A stretch of DNA of 64,000 bases from Blastococcus sp. CPCC 205250 (GTDB lineage: Bacteria > Actinomycetota > Actinomycetes > Mycobacteriales > Geodermatophilaceae). Shown here in pieces: positions 16,398-26,194 of the stretch (position 1 is the stretch's first letter; each line of letters opens with the position of its first letter). The DNA lies in NCBI RefSeq assembly GCF_019799925.1, contig NZ_JABGCG010000003.1, positions 485,144 through 549,143 of the forward strand, given 5' to 3'. The notes under the pieces are model-generated. The model made no database searches. It saw nothing but the letters and a program-made list of their open reading frames with translations, and was not told where the DNA came from. The position numbers and the translations under genes are program-made.

Positions 16398-16416
16398 CTG
16401 GGTGCTCCTCAGCGTC

Positions 16417-17277
16417 TCAGACATGGAAGTCGTGGAACTTCAGGTAGGAACCGGCGTCCACCCGCAGCTGGAGGCCGGTGACGTAGCGGGACTCGTCCGA
16501 GGCGAGGAAGAGCACCGCGTTGCTGATGTCGATCGGCTCCACGAAGGGGATGGGGAACAGCTGCTGCGCCGGGAAGGCGAGCAGGGCGTCCTCGCGGGTC
16601 GGGTTCTCCATGTCCGGCCGGAAGGCCTTGTACATGGGCTCGCTGTTCAGCATGTCCGTGTTGCAGTTGGTCGGGTGGACCACGTTGGCCCGGATCATCC
16701 GGGGCGCCACGTTGCGCGCGATCTCGTGCATGAACTCCGACAGCTGCAGCTTGGCGTAGCTGTACCCGGCCCCACCCGGGTTCTGGCCGGCCTGGGCGAT
16801 GCCCGCACCCGTCATGAACGCGGCGGCCGAGCCCGTGGCGATGATCGAGGCGCCGTCGGGCAGGTGCGGCAGGGCCGCGTGCACGGCGTTGACGACGCCG
16901 AGGAAGTTGGTGTCGACCACGTCGGTCCAGGCCTGCAGCTTCGGCTCGCCGTTCAGCGGCATGATGCCGGCGTTGGCGACGACGACGTCGACCTTGCCCA
17001 GCTCGGCGATGCCCTGCTCGAGGGCGGCGGCGATCTGGCTGCGCTCGCGGACGTCGGCCTCGACGGTCACGATCCGCCGGTCGTGGGCCTCGACCAGGCG
17101 CGCGGTCTCCTTCAGGTCGTCGGACGAGGAGAGCGGGTACCCGTTGGTCGCGATGTCCTTGCAGATGTCGACCGCGATGATGTCCGCGCCCTCCTCCGCC
17201 AGGCGCACGGCGTGGCTGCGGCCCTGACCGCGGGCGGCGCCGGTGACGAAGGCGACCTTGCCCTCAACTCTTCCCAC
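16417..17277 (-). CDS. Mycofactocin-coupled SDR family oxidoreductase
   Basis: A 286-aa short-chain dehydrogenase of the mycofactocin-coupled subfamily. The nucleotide motif is TGAARGQGRSHAVRLAEEGA, and catalytic residues are Ser150, Tyr172 and Lys176 (YSYAK). The long loop at residues 40-76 with LVEAHDRRIVTVEADVR is the subfamily hallmark. It starts with GTG 17277 behind GAGGACATCCA. It sits directly upstream of the ferredoxin and P450 genes and downstream of an aldehyde dehydrogenase. The order SDR, Fd, P450 suggests that it oxidises the P450 product, with electrons going to mycofactocin. Confidence 0.92.
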   Translation of the reverse strand: MGRVEGKVAFVTGAARGQGRSHAVRLAEEGADIIAVDICKDIATNGYPLSSSDDLKETARLVEAHDRRIVTVEADVRERSQIAAALEQGIAELGKVDVVVANAGIMPLNGEPKLQAWTDVVDTNFLGVVNAVHAALPHLPDGASIIATGSAAAFMTGAGIAQAGQNPGGAGYSYAKLQLSEFMHEIARNVAPRMIRANVVHPTNCNTDMLNSEPMYKAFRPDMENPTREDALLAFPAQQLFPIPFVEPIDISNAVLFLASDESRYVTGLQLRVDAGSYLKFHDFHV

Positions 17278-17310
17278 TGGATGTCCTCTCTCGTTCTCTC
17301 GAGCCCGCGG

Positions 17311-18774
<1,464 letters not shown>

Positions 18775-18836
18775 GTCGGTCTCTCCTCGGTGCGGGTCGC
18801 GGCGACGGTGCCGCGACGGACGGGGGGCGGACGGGG

Positions 18837-19679
18837 TCAGGCGGCGGCGTCGGCGAGCAGGAGGGCCCGGTGCTCGGGGAGCAGCAGCTCGCCCAGGGCG
18901 CGGTGCGGGCCGGTCAGCTCGCCGAGGTCGACGCCGAGCTGGGCGGTCACCTGCCGGACCACGGCGACGTCCTTGCCGACGAACTCGCCGGCCGCCCTGC
19001 CGAACGCGGCGATCGAGCCCGAGCGCGCGGCCCCGCCGAGGGCGTAGCTGTTGCCGCTGCCGTTGGTGATGCCGCGCAGCACGGCGGCCTCGTCCAGGCC
19101 CAGCTCGCGGGCCAGGCGCACCGCCTCGGCGAGGACGCCGATGTTCGCCGCGAAGACGGCGTTGTTGATGAGCTTCACCTGCTGGCCGGCGCCGGTCGGG
19201 CCCAGGTGCACGATCGGCTCGCCGTAGGCCGACAGCACGGGGCGGGCCCGCTCCAGGCCGGCCTCGGTGGCGCCGGTGTAGAGCGTGACGGCGCCGGCCT
19301 CGATGTCGTGCGGCCCGCCGCTGATGGGGGCGTCGACGACCTCGATGTCCTTGGCGCGGGCCCGCTCGGCGACGGCGGTGGCCGTCAGCGGGCTGCCGGT
19401 CGTGTGGATGACCAGCAGCGTGCCGGGGTCCATCCGGTCGACCAGGTCGCCGTCCAGGGCGATCTCCCGGACCTGGGCGTCGCTGTAGGGGCAGAGCAGG
19501 ACCGCCTGCGCGCCCGTGGCCAGCGTGGCGACGTCGTCGACCGGGAGCGCGCCGGCCGCGGCCACCGCCTCGCGCGCGGACTCGGAGCGGTCCAGCACGT
19601 GCACCTGGTGACCGGCGGCGACCAGGCGGCCGATCATGGGCCGGCCGATGCGGCCGGCGCCGATGAATCCCAGCTTCAC
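18837..19679 (-). CDS. NAD(P)-dependent oxidoreductase, 3-hydroxyisobutyrate dehydrogenase family
   Basis: A 280-aa beta-hydroxyacid dehydrogenase. The N-terminal Rossmann motif is GFIGAGRIGRPM. The substrate-binding motif is DAPISGGPHDIEAG, and the catalytic lysine is in GAGQQVKLINNAVFAANIGV. The C-terminal all-helical domain is full length. It starts with GTG 19679. A homologue in the same operon (20983) flanks the amidohydrolase at 19723, so the two dehydrogenases bracket one step. The substrate would be a 3-hydroxy acid such as a branched-chain fragment. Confidence 0.88.
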   Translation of the reverse strand: MKLGFIGAGRIGRPMIGRLVAAGHQVHVLDRSESAREAVAAAGALPVDDVATLATGAQAVLLCPYSDAQVREIALDGDLVDRMDPGTLLVIHTTGSPLTATAVAERARAKDIEVVDAPISGGPHDIEAGAVTLYTGATEAGLERARPVLSAYGEPIVHLGPTGAGQQVKLINNAVFAANIGVLAEAVRLARELGLDEAAVLRGITNGSGNSYALGGAARSGSIAAFGRAAGEFVGKDVAVVRQVTAQLGVDLGELTGPHRALGELLLPEHRALLLADAAA

Positions 19680-19722
19680 GGGGTGCTCCAGACGGTGCGT
19701 GGTCGGGTGGGGGCGGGGCCGG

Positions 19723-20850
19723 TCACGCCGGGAACCGGAAGAGGCGGCGGGCGTTGCCCTCCGCGATCAGGCGGGCCTCGTCGTCGGGGACGTCGACGAG
19801 CTGCTCCCCCAGGACCTTGCGGGTGTGCGGCCAGTTGGAGTCCGCGTGCGGGTAGTCGCTGGAGAAGAGGATCTGGTCGACCCCGATCGCGTACCGCTGG
19901 TCGATGCCGGCCCGGTCGGAGGTGAAGCAGCCGTACACGTGGTCGCGGAACAGCTCGGAGGGCCGGCGGTCGGCGTCGACGTCGCACCAGAACCGGTGCC
20001 GCTCCCACGAGTAGTCGGCCCGCTCGAGCACGTAGGGCATCCACCCGATGCCCGCCTGCGAGAACACGACCCGCAGGTCCGGGAAGCGGTGGAACACCGG
20101 TGACAGCAGCAGCTCCGTGCAGGCGATCACCGAGTTGACGCCGAACAGCGCGATGCTGACCAGGGCGTCGGAGTCGCGGGCCACCCCCTGGGGTGCGCCG
20201 CCGGACACGAAGTGCATCGAGATGGGGAGCCGGGCCTCCTCGCAGGCACGCAGCAGCGGGTCCCAGTGGTCCGAGCGGTAGGACGGCAGGCCCAGCCGGT
20301 GCGGTGCCTCGAGCAGGCTGACCGACCGGGCGCCGCGCGCCGCCGTCCGGTGCACCTCGGCCACCGCCGCCGGCACGTCCCAGAACGGCACGAGCACCAG
20401 GGGGATCTGCCGGTCCGGCGCCGCGTCGCACCACTCGTCGAGGACGAAGTCGTTGTAGGCGCGCACGCACGCCGCCGCGAGCTCCCGGTCACGGGCGCGG
20501 GAGAAGGTGGTGCCGGCGACGCCGCCGAACGTGGGGAAGCACATCTGCGCCCAGACGCCCTCGGCGTCCATGTCCGCCAGCCGTGCAGTGGCGTCGTGGC
20601 AGCCGGGTCGCATGTCGCGGTAGCCCAGCGGGTCCATCCCGAACTCGCGCGGGTCCTTGCCGGCCACCACGTCGAGCCCGAAGTCGGCCACCGGCTCGCC
20701 CTCGAACAGCCAGGTGTCGCGGCCGTCGGCGCCGCGCATGACCTGCGGCGCCGCCTCGCGGGAGCGCAGGGGCAGCCGGTCCAGCCACACCCGCGGGTGC
20801 TCGACGACGTGGTCGTCGACCGAGACGACCCTCGTGTCGTCGGGCAGCAT
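19723..20850 (-). CDS. Amidohydrolase family protein (ACMSD-like, amidohydrolase-2)
   Basis: A 375-aa TIM-barrel metal-dependent hydrolase or decarboxylase. The N-terminus VVSVDDHVVEHPRVW carries the degenerate DxH/E metal motif of this family. PISMHFVSGG supplies a histidine. The C-terminal ILFSSDYPHADSNWP supplies the Asp-Tyr-Pro-His signature. Members decarboxylate or hydrolyse C-C bonds in ring-derived acids. Its place between two hydroxyacid dehydrogenases supports a role in breakdown of a ring- or branch-derived acid. It starts with ATG 20850. Confidence 0.87.
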   Translation of the reverse strand: MLPDDTRVVSVDDHVVEHPRVWLDRLPLRSREAAPQVMRGADGRDTWLFEGEPVADFGLDVVAGKDPREFGMDPLGYRDMRPGCHDATARLADMDAEGVWAQMCFPTFGGVAGTTFSRARDRELAAACVRAYNDFVLDEWCDAAPDRQIPLVLVPFWDVPAAVAEVHRTAARGARSVSLLEAPHRLGLPSYRSDHWDPLLRACEEARLPISMHFVSGGAPQGVARDSDALVSIALFGVNSVIACTELLLSPVFHRFPDLRVVFSQAGIGWMPYVLERADYSWERHRFWCDVDADRRPSELFRDHVYGCFTSDRAGIDQRYAIGVDQILFSSDYPHADSNWPHTRKVLGEQLVDVPDDEARLIAEGNARRLFRFPA

Positions 20851-20864
20851 GTCAGTCCTCCCGG

Positions 20865-20945
20865 GTGGGACGGGGCGGGGATGACGGCGGGGTGGGACGG
20901 GGTGGGGACGACAGCGGGGTGGGCCGGGGTGCGGACGCCGGCCGG
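20865..20945. repeat. Three-copy 27-bp G-rich tandem repeat in an operon spacer
   Basis: Units begin GTGGG at 20865, 20892 and 20919, exactly 27 bp apart, and share the pattern GTGGGaCGGGGtGGGGA. It fills most of the 132-bp gap between two minus-strand genes of one operon. Confidence 0.7.
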
Positions 20946-20982
20946 GCGGACCCGGCCGGCGCCGTCCGTGCAGGTGCGCAGG

Positions 20983-21861
20983 TCACCGCTGGCAGCCCAT
21001 GGAGTCCAGCGCGGCGTCGGCGGCCTCGAGGACCACGCCCGGCTGGGCGCCCGCAGCCCCGGCCAGGTCGACGACCAGGCGGGCGTCCTTCTGCAGCAGC
21101 GGGCCGGCCATGGCGCCCATCGGGCCGAGGCCGAAGTCCGGGCCCCGCAGGACGTTGACGGCGAAGCTGTTGCCGCTGCCGTGGCGGAGCACGGTGCTCA
21201 GCTGCTCGGGATCCACCTCGAGGGACCGCGCGAGGGCGTAGGCGCTCTCCAGGACCCCGAGGTGGGCCGTGAGCATCAGGTTGTTGATCAGCTTGGCCCG
21301 CTGACCGGCACCGACGGGCCCGAGGTGCACGATCGGGTTGCCGTACGTCGCGAGGACCGGACGGACCCGCTCGAGCGTCTCGGCGTCGCCGCCGACCATC
21401 ACCAGGAGCGTGCGCGCCTGGGCACCGGGGCCGCCGCCGCTGACCGGGGCGTCGACGAGCGTGATGCCCGACGCCTGTGCCTGCTCGGCCAGCCGACGGC
21501 AGGTGTCCGGGTGCACGGTGCTGTGCACCGCGATCACCCCGCCCGGCGCCATCGCCGAGAGCAGCCCCCCGGGCCCGGCGACGACCTCCTCGACACCGGC
21601 GTCGTCGACCACGCAGACGCAGGCGACGTCGACGCGGGCCGCCAGGTCGGCCACCGAGGAGGCGTACTCGGCCGCGGTGTCGGCGAAGGCGTCCAGCGTC
21701 TCCTGCCGGCGGGCCCACAGGACCGTCGCGACGCCGTCCTCGACGATCCGCCGCGCCATCGGCCCGCCCTGGCTGCCCAGGCCGATGAAGCCGACCCGGT
21801 CGGTGGTGGGCGGTCCGGGGGCCGCTGCGGTGCCGGTGTCGCCGAGCGCGGTCTCCCTCAC
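20983..21861 (-). CDS. NAD(P)-dependent oxidoreductase, 3-hydroxyisobutyrate dehydrogenase family
   Basis: A 292-aa beta-hydroxyacid dehydrogenase. The Rossmann motif is GFIGLGSQGGPMARR, the substrate loop is DAPVSGGGPGAQARTLLV, and the catalytic Lys is in GAGQRAKLINNLMLTAHLGV. I place the start at GTG 21861, which overlaps the stop of the CoA-transferase by 4 bp. A longer frame to 22143 would run antiparallel to nothing but overlap that gene heavily. It is a distant paralogue of the 18837 protein, with a C-terminal domain typical of the family. Confidence 0.86.
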   Translation of the reverse strand: MRETALGDTGTAAAPGPPTTDRVGFIGLGSQGGPMARRIVEDGVATVLWARRQETLDAFADTAAEYASSVADLAARVDVACVCVVDDAGVEEVVAGPGGLLSAMAPGGVIAVHSTVHPDTCRRLAEQAQASGITLVDAPVSGGGPGAQARTLLVMVGGDAETLERVRPVLATYGNPIVHLGPVGAGQRAKLINNLMLTAHLGVLESAYALARSLEVDPEQLSTVLRHGSGNSFAVNVLRGPDFGLGPMGAMAGPLLQKDARLVVDLAGAAGAQPGVVLEAADAALDSMGCQR

Positions 21862-23072
21862 GTGACGGCGCCGGCGATCTTCAGCTGGATGGCCTCCTCG
21901 TCGGAGAGCCCCAGCTCGGCCAGGATCTCGTCGGTGTGCTCGGCGAACAGGGGGCCGCGGGTCAGCTTGGGGGCCTCCCGGTTGAAGTGCACCGGGTTGG
22001 TGATCAGCTTGCGGGGGTTGCCCTCGGCGTCGGTGACGTCGGCGACGTTCCCGGTCGCGAGCAGCTGCGGGTCGTTGCCCACCTCGAAGGTGTTCTGCAC
22101 GACGGCCCACTGGCCCTCCATCGCCGTGAAGGCGGGGAGCCACTCGTCCTTGGTCTTCTCGGCGATGATCTCCGCGACGATCTCCGCGGCCACCTTGGAG
22201 TTCTGCATCAGCTTCTCGGCCGAGTCGAACCGCTCGTCGGTGGCCAGCTCGGGGTGACCGATCTTCTCGACGAAGTCGGGCCAGTAGCGGCCCGGCTGCA
22301 GCATGACCAGGTTGAGGAACCGGCCGTCCTTGGTCTTGTAGGTGCCGGTGAGCGGGTTGGAGATGTTGCCGGCCTTCGGGTCGAACTTCGGCAGCGGGCC
22401 GCCGGCCATGAGGGCCAGGCCGATGTTCATCTGGCCGGCCCAGGCGCCGACGCCGAGCAGGGAGATGTCGACGGTCGCCGCCTCACCGGTGCGCTCGCGG
22501 GCGAACAGTGCCGCCGAGATCCCGCCGGCGATGGTCATGCCGCCGATGTTGTCGCCGTAGGCACCACCCGGCTGCTGGATCAGGCCGTCGTAGCCGGGCG
22601 GGGTCGCGGTGTCGGCGCCGCCGGAGCGCGACCAGAAGGCCGTGCCGTCGTAGCCGCCCTTCTCCGCCTCCGGTCCGGCGTAGCCGAACGCCGAGCCGAC
22701 CGCGTAGATGATCGTCGGGTTGATGGCCCGGACGTCCTCCACGTCGATCCCGAGCTTGCGCCGCGCCTCGGGGAGGAAGTTGGTGAGGAAGACGTCGCTG
22801 CTCTTGATGAGGTCCTCGAGGACCCGCCGGGCCTCGGGCTTCTCCAGGGAGAGACCCAGGCTGCGCTTGCCGCGGTTGGGACCGTCCATGATCGGCGCGA
22901 AGCTGTTCTTCCCCGTGACGTCGTGGCCCAGGGCCTTCACCAGGCCGCGCTGGGCGTCGCCCTTCTCCGCGTGCTCGATCTTGATGACGTCGGCACCCCA
23001 GTCCGCGAGCACGGCACCGGCGGACGGCACGAAGGTGAACTGGGCGACCTCGAGGACGCGGATGCCTTCCAT
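21858..23072 (-). CDS. CaiB/BaiF CoA-transferase family III protein
   Basis: A 404-aa family III CoA-transferase. It starts MEGIRVLEVAQFTFVPSAGA and continues ADWGADVIKIEHAEKGD. The catalytic aspartate region is FAPIMDGPNRGKRSLGL-like, with Asp in the D-x-x-N-R-x-K block. The C-terminal fragment LFAEHTDEILAELGL is family-typical. The product would move CoA to or from an acid in the island. The frame is open up to 23180, but family alignment favours ATG 23072. A good promoter lies at 23229-23256, leaving a 150-nt leader that contains a small ORF with a strong ribosome site. Confidence 0.9.
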   Translation of the reverse strand: MEGIRVLEVAQFTFVPSAGAVLADWGADVIKIEHAEKGDAQRGLVKALGHDVTGKNSFAPIMDGPNRGKRSLGLSLEKPEARRVLEDLIKSSDVFLTNFLPEARRKLGIDVEDVRAINPTIIYAVGSAFGYAGPEAEKGGYDGTAFWSRSGGADTATPPGYDGLIQQPGGAYGDNIGGMTIAGGISAALFARERTGEAATVDISLLGVGAWAGQMNIGLALMAGGPLPKFDPKAGNISNPLTGTYKTKDGRFLNLVMLQPGRYWPDFVEKIGHPELATDERFDSAEKLMQNSKVAAEIVAEIIAEKTKDEWLPAFTAMEGQWAVVQNTFEVGNDPQLLATGNVADVTDAEGNPRKLITNPVHFNREAPKLTRGPLFAEHTDEILAELGLSDEEAIQLKIAGAVT

Positions 23073-23140
23073 CGGTCTCAACACGCGATGCAACCTCAAC
23101 TTCTCGACGGGGTCCCACCCGGCACGAGTCGGCCGGCTGG

Positions 23141-23197
23141 TCAGGAGGGCCGGGACGTCGCCCGGGTCCGGTCTGGCCACGCGTTCGTGCAGGTCAT
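23141..23197 (-). CDS. Possible 18-aa leader peptide ORF
   Basis: ATG 23197 follows GGGAGG at an ideal distance of 5 nt and encodes MTCTNAWPDRTRATSRPS before a TGA. It lies in the leader of the CoA-transferase operon, in a different frame from the main gene. The ribosome site is better than that of the main gene. It could be a translational regulator or chance. Confidence 0.3.
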   Translation of the reverse strand: MTCTNAWPDRTRATSRPS

Positions 23198-23228
23198 GGA
23201 GACCTCCCTCACGCCTGAGTCGATACGG

Positions 23229-23256
23229 AGTATATCCATCGAAGTGTCGAACTCAA
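23229..23256 (-). promoter_or_regulatory. Promoter of the CoA-transferase to P450 operon
   Basis: Minus-strand TTGAGT (23256-23251) and TATACT (23234-23229) are 16 bp apart in an AT-rich patch, the best promoter match in the island. The 10-mer ATCCATCGAA (plus strand 23234-23243), shared with 27478-27487, overlaps the -10 and spacer. Confidence 0.6.
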
Positions 23257-23311
23257 GGCCCTGATGCGTTGTGGCTCACACTCCTGGCCGGGCGCTGCGG
23301 AGGCACACGGC

Positions 23312-23336
23312 GACCGGCACCGGGACGGTGCCGGTC
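23312..23336 (-). terminator. Terminator hairpin after the acyl-CoA synthetase
   Basis: GACCGGCACC (23312-23321) pairs with GGTGCCGGTC (23327-23336) around a 5-nt loop, 28 nt after the synthetase stop. Confidence 0.6.
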
Positions 23337-23363
23337 CCGCGCGCGGACCCGGGGAGGACTGCC

Positions 23364-24863
23364 TCAGGCAGGCTGCCCGCTGGGCTCGGCGACCAGGGCG
23401 ACGAGCTCGCGGCGGACGACCTTGCCCGTGGGCGTCGTGGGGAACTCGTCGACGAAGACCACGCGGTCGGGGGTCTTCGAGCCGCGCAGCCGCTCCCGGA
23501 CCCACGAGCGCACCTCGTCCTCGCCGGCCTGCGCACCGGGGCGGAGCAGTACGAAGGCGCCGATGACCTGGCCCCACTCGAGGTCGGGGACGCCGGCCAC
23601 GACGGCCTCGAGCACCGCCGGGTGCCGGCCGAGCACGTCCTCGATCTCGGCGGGGGCGATGTTCTCGCCGCCGCGGATGATCGTGTCGTCGGAGCGGCCC
23701 CGGACGAAGATGAACCCGGCCTCGTCGACGTAGCCGCGGTCGCGGGTGGGGAACCAGCCGTCGGACTGCACCCGGCTGCCCTGCTCCAGGTACTCCCCCG
23801 CCACCTGCGGACCCCGGACGACGATGTCGCCGACCACCCCGGGCGCGCAGACCCGGCCCTCGTCGTCGTGCACCTCGATCTCCACCGAGGGCAGGGCGCG
23901 GCCCACCGAGCCGAGCCGCGCGCGGACGGCCGGGTCGTCGGAGGCGACGGCCGCCCGGTGGTCCTCGGGGCCGAGCACGGCGATCGAGGACGCGGTCTCG
24001 GTCAGGCCGTACGCGTTGACGAAGCCGGTCTCCGGGAACAGCTCGAGCGCCCGCTCGATGACCTCGGCGGCGATCTTCGCGCCGCCGTAGGACACCGACC
24101 GCAGCGATCCCGGCCCCGACCCGCCGCGCGACTCGAGCTCGCCGACGATCCGGGCCAGCATGGTCGGCACGACCATCGCGTGGGTGATGCCCTGCCGCTC
24201 GACGACGTCCAGCCAGTCCCCCGGCGTGAAGACGTCCAGGTAGACCACCCGCCGGCCGGCGTAGAGGTTCGACAGGCAGTTCGCCACCGCGGCGATGTGG
24301 TACGGCGGGACGCTGACCAGGGTGGCGTCGCTGTCGTCGACCGAGGCGAACTCCACGGAGCCGAACAGGTAGGCGGTCAGGTTGCTGTGCCGCAGGACCG
24401 CGCTCTTCGGTGCCGCCGTCGTGCCGCTGGTCATCAGCAGCACCGCGACGGACTCGGACTCGATCTCGTGGGCCTGCAGCGGCGGGGCGTCGACGGCGGG
24501 CAGCGAGGCGAACTCGGCGATGCCGATGGTCCGCGCGCCGGGGACCCGCTCGGGGGTGTCGGTGACCACCAGCGGGGCGGTCTGGCGGCTCATCACCTCG
24601 GCGAGCTGCTCCTCGCCGAGCCGGTAGTTCAGCGGGAGGAACGGCACGCCGGCGAGGGTGGCGGCGAACAGCGCGACGGGGAACCCGGAGCCGTTGGGGC
24701 CGAGGTACACGAGCCGGTCGGCGCCCAGCGACGCGACGTGCGCCGCACCGGCCGCGGCCTTGGCCCGCAGCGACGCCCCGGTGAGCCCGTCCTCCCGGTT
24801 GCCGATCAGGACGCGGTCGGCCATCCCGTCGGCGACCATGTCGAGGATCATCGCGAGGTTCAT
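23364..24863 (-). CDS. Acyl-CoA synthetase / AMP-binding (class I adenylate-forming) protein
   Basis: A 499-aa ATP-dependent acid:CoA ligase. The P-loop is LMTSGTTAAPKSAV. VNAYGLTETAS is the A5-type motif. GYVDEAGFIFVRGRSDDTIIRGG and the hinge follow. The C-terminal lid ends PTTPTGKVVRREL with the catalytic Lys. It would activate a carboxylic acid of the island as an acyl-AMP and then a CoA ester. ATG 24863 starts 58 bp after an acyl-CoA dehydrogenase. A FadD-type role in substrate entry is likely, but chain type cannot be told. Confidence 0.93.
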   Translation of the reverse strand: MNLAMILDMVADGMADRVLIGNREDGLTGASLRAKAAAGAAHVASLGADRLVYLGPNGSGFPVALFAATLAGVPFLPLNYRLGEEQLAEVMSRQTAPLVVTDTPERVPGARTIGIAEFASLPAVDAPPLQAHEIESESVAVLLMTSGTTAAPKSAVLRHSNLTAYLFGSVEFASVDDSDATLVSVPPYHIAAVANCLSNLYAGRRVVYLDVFTPGDWLDVVERQGITHAMVVPTMLARIVGELESRGGSGPGSLRSVSYGGAKIAAEVIERALELFPETGFVNAYGLTETASSIAVLGPEDHRAAVASDDPAVRARLGSVGRALPSVEIEVHDDEGRVCAPGVVGDIVVRGPQVAGEYLEQGSRVQSDGWFPTRDRGYVDEAGFIFVRGRSDDTIIRGGENIAPAEIEDVLGRHPAVLEAVVAGVPDLEWGQVIGAFVLLRPGAQAGEDEVRSWVRERLRGSKTPDRVVFVDEFPTTPTGKVVRRELVALVAEPSGQPA

Positions 24864-24921
24864 CGGGTGCTCCGGGTGCTCGTCGTCGTGCGGGGGCTCG
24901 GGTCCTGCGGCAGCGGGCGGG

Positions 24922-26169
24922 TCACGCGCGCCCGCGCTTGACCTGGTTGAAGGGGATGTCGCGGTCCGCGGCGGCCTCGCGCGGCATGTTGAGCAGCCGC
25001 TCGCTGATCTGGTTGCGGGCCATCTCGCTGCTGCCCCCGCCGAGGCTGGCGCCCTGGCGGCTCAGGTAGGCGATCCCCGCGCGGCCGACCACGCCCTCCT
25101 CGGTGCCGACGCCCGCGGCGATCTGCGCGCCGGCGACGTCCATGGCCAGGTCGGTGGCGCGCTGGGCGGACTCGGCGTGGAAGAGCCGCAGGAGGGAGGC
25201 AGCGGGAGCGGGCAGCGCGCCGGTCCCGATGGCGCGGCCGACCCGGGCGACCATCTGGTGCTGCACCGTCTCCATGGCCACCCACTCCCCCACCCGCTCC
25301 CGGACCCCGGGCTCGGCGGCGCGGCCGGTCGCGCGGGCGATCGTGAACGGCGACTGGCCGCCGAGGGCGCGGGGCCGGCCGGCGAGGCCGCTGACGAACG
25401 GCGAACCACCGCCGACGGCGTTGCGCTCGTGGAACAGCTGGCGGGAGGCCACGGCCCAGCCGTCGTTCACCTCGCCGACGACGGCGGTGGCGGGCAGCTG
25501 GACGTCGGTGAAGAACTCCTCGCAGAACTCGCGGGAGCCGTTGACCATCTTGACGCGGTTCATGTGCAGGCCCGGGGCCCGGGTGGGGATGAGGAACATC
25601 GTCAGGCCGCGGTGCTTGGGCACGTCCCAGTTCGTCCGCGCCAGGCACAGGCCCCAGTCGGCCGCGTACGCCGAGGTGCTCCAGGTCTTCTGGCCGTTGA
25701 GGATCCAGGTGTCGCCGTCGAGCTCGGCGCGGGTGAGCAGGCCGGCGAGGTCGGAGCCGCCGCTGGGCTCGGAGAGGAACTGGCAGTGCACCTCGTCGCC
25801 GCGGATGGCGGCGCTGATCCGCTCGCGCTTCTGCTCCTCGCTGCCCATGTCGAGCAGGGTGGCGCAGACGATGCTGAACGTCGGGATGTTGAGCTGCACC
25901 GGCATCTCGTAGCCGGCCGTCTCCTGGGTGAAGGCGCGCTGGTGGGCGAGGCTGAGACCCAGCCCGCCGTACTCCACCGGGAAGCAGATCCCCGCGAAGC
26001 CGCCGGCGTACAGCATCCTCTGCAGCTCCCGGGCGCGCACCCACTCCTCGTCGTCGTCCCCGAGGGCCGGCGGGGGGGCGTTCTCGTCCAGCCGCGGCAT
26101 GTTCCCGGCCAGCCAGTCCCGCGCCCGGGCGCGGAAGGACTCGACGCTCTCCGTCTCGGCGGTCGTCAT
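24922..26169 (-). CDS. Acyl-CoA dehydrogenase family protein (large subunit type)
   Basis: A 415-aa FAD acyl-CoA dehydrogenase. FLSEPSGGSDLAGLLTRAEL and ILNGQKTWSTSAYAADWGL are the FAD- and substrate-binding beta-domain motifs. YGGLGLSLAHQRAF marks the N-terminal helical domain. The C-terminus GASLGGGSSEMARNQISERLLN is the FAD/tetramer motif. It lies 25 bp from a shorter, quite different acyl-CoA dehydrogenase. Adjacent unequal pairs like this form alpha2beta2 enzymes in actinobacterial steroid side-chain degradation (ChsE type), so a shared heteromer acting on a bulky acyl-CoA is plausible. Confidence 0.92.
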   Translation of the reverse strand: MTTAETESVESFRARARDWLAGNMPRLDENAPPPALGDDDEEWVRARELQRMLYAGGFAGICFPVEYGGLGLSLAHQRAFTQETAGYEMPVQLNIPTFSIVCATLLDMGSEEQKRERISAAIRGDEVHCQFLSEPSGGSDLAGLLTRAELDGDTWILNGQKTWSTSAYAADWGLCLARTNWDVPKHRGLTMFLIPTRAPGLHMNRVKMVNGSREFCEEFFTDVQLPATAVVGEVNDGWAVASRQLFHERNAVGGGSPFVSGLAGRPRALGGQSPFTIARATGRAAEPGVRERVGEWVAMETVQHQMVARVGRAIGTGALPAPAASLLRLFHAESAQRATDLAMDVAGAQIAAGVGTEEGVVGRAGIAYLSRQGASLGGGSSEMARNQISERLLNMPREAAADRDIPFNQVKRGRA

Positions 26170-26194
26170 CGGTGTCAGCCTCCAGGGAGCGCGG

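Noticed and set aside
16203..16424. Longer ferredoxin start at 16424
   Set aside because: It overlaps the upstream SDR stop, has no ribosome site and adds residues absent from this small ferredoxin family.
20865..20945. Tandem repeat read as a CRISPR-like array
   Set aside because: There are no unique spacers and no cas genes. Units are contiguous and G-rich.
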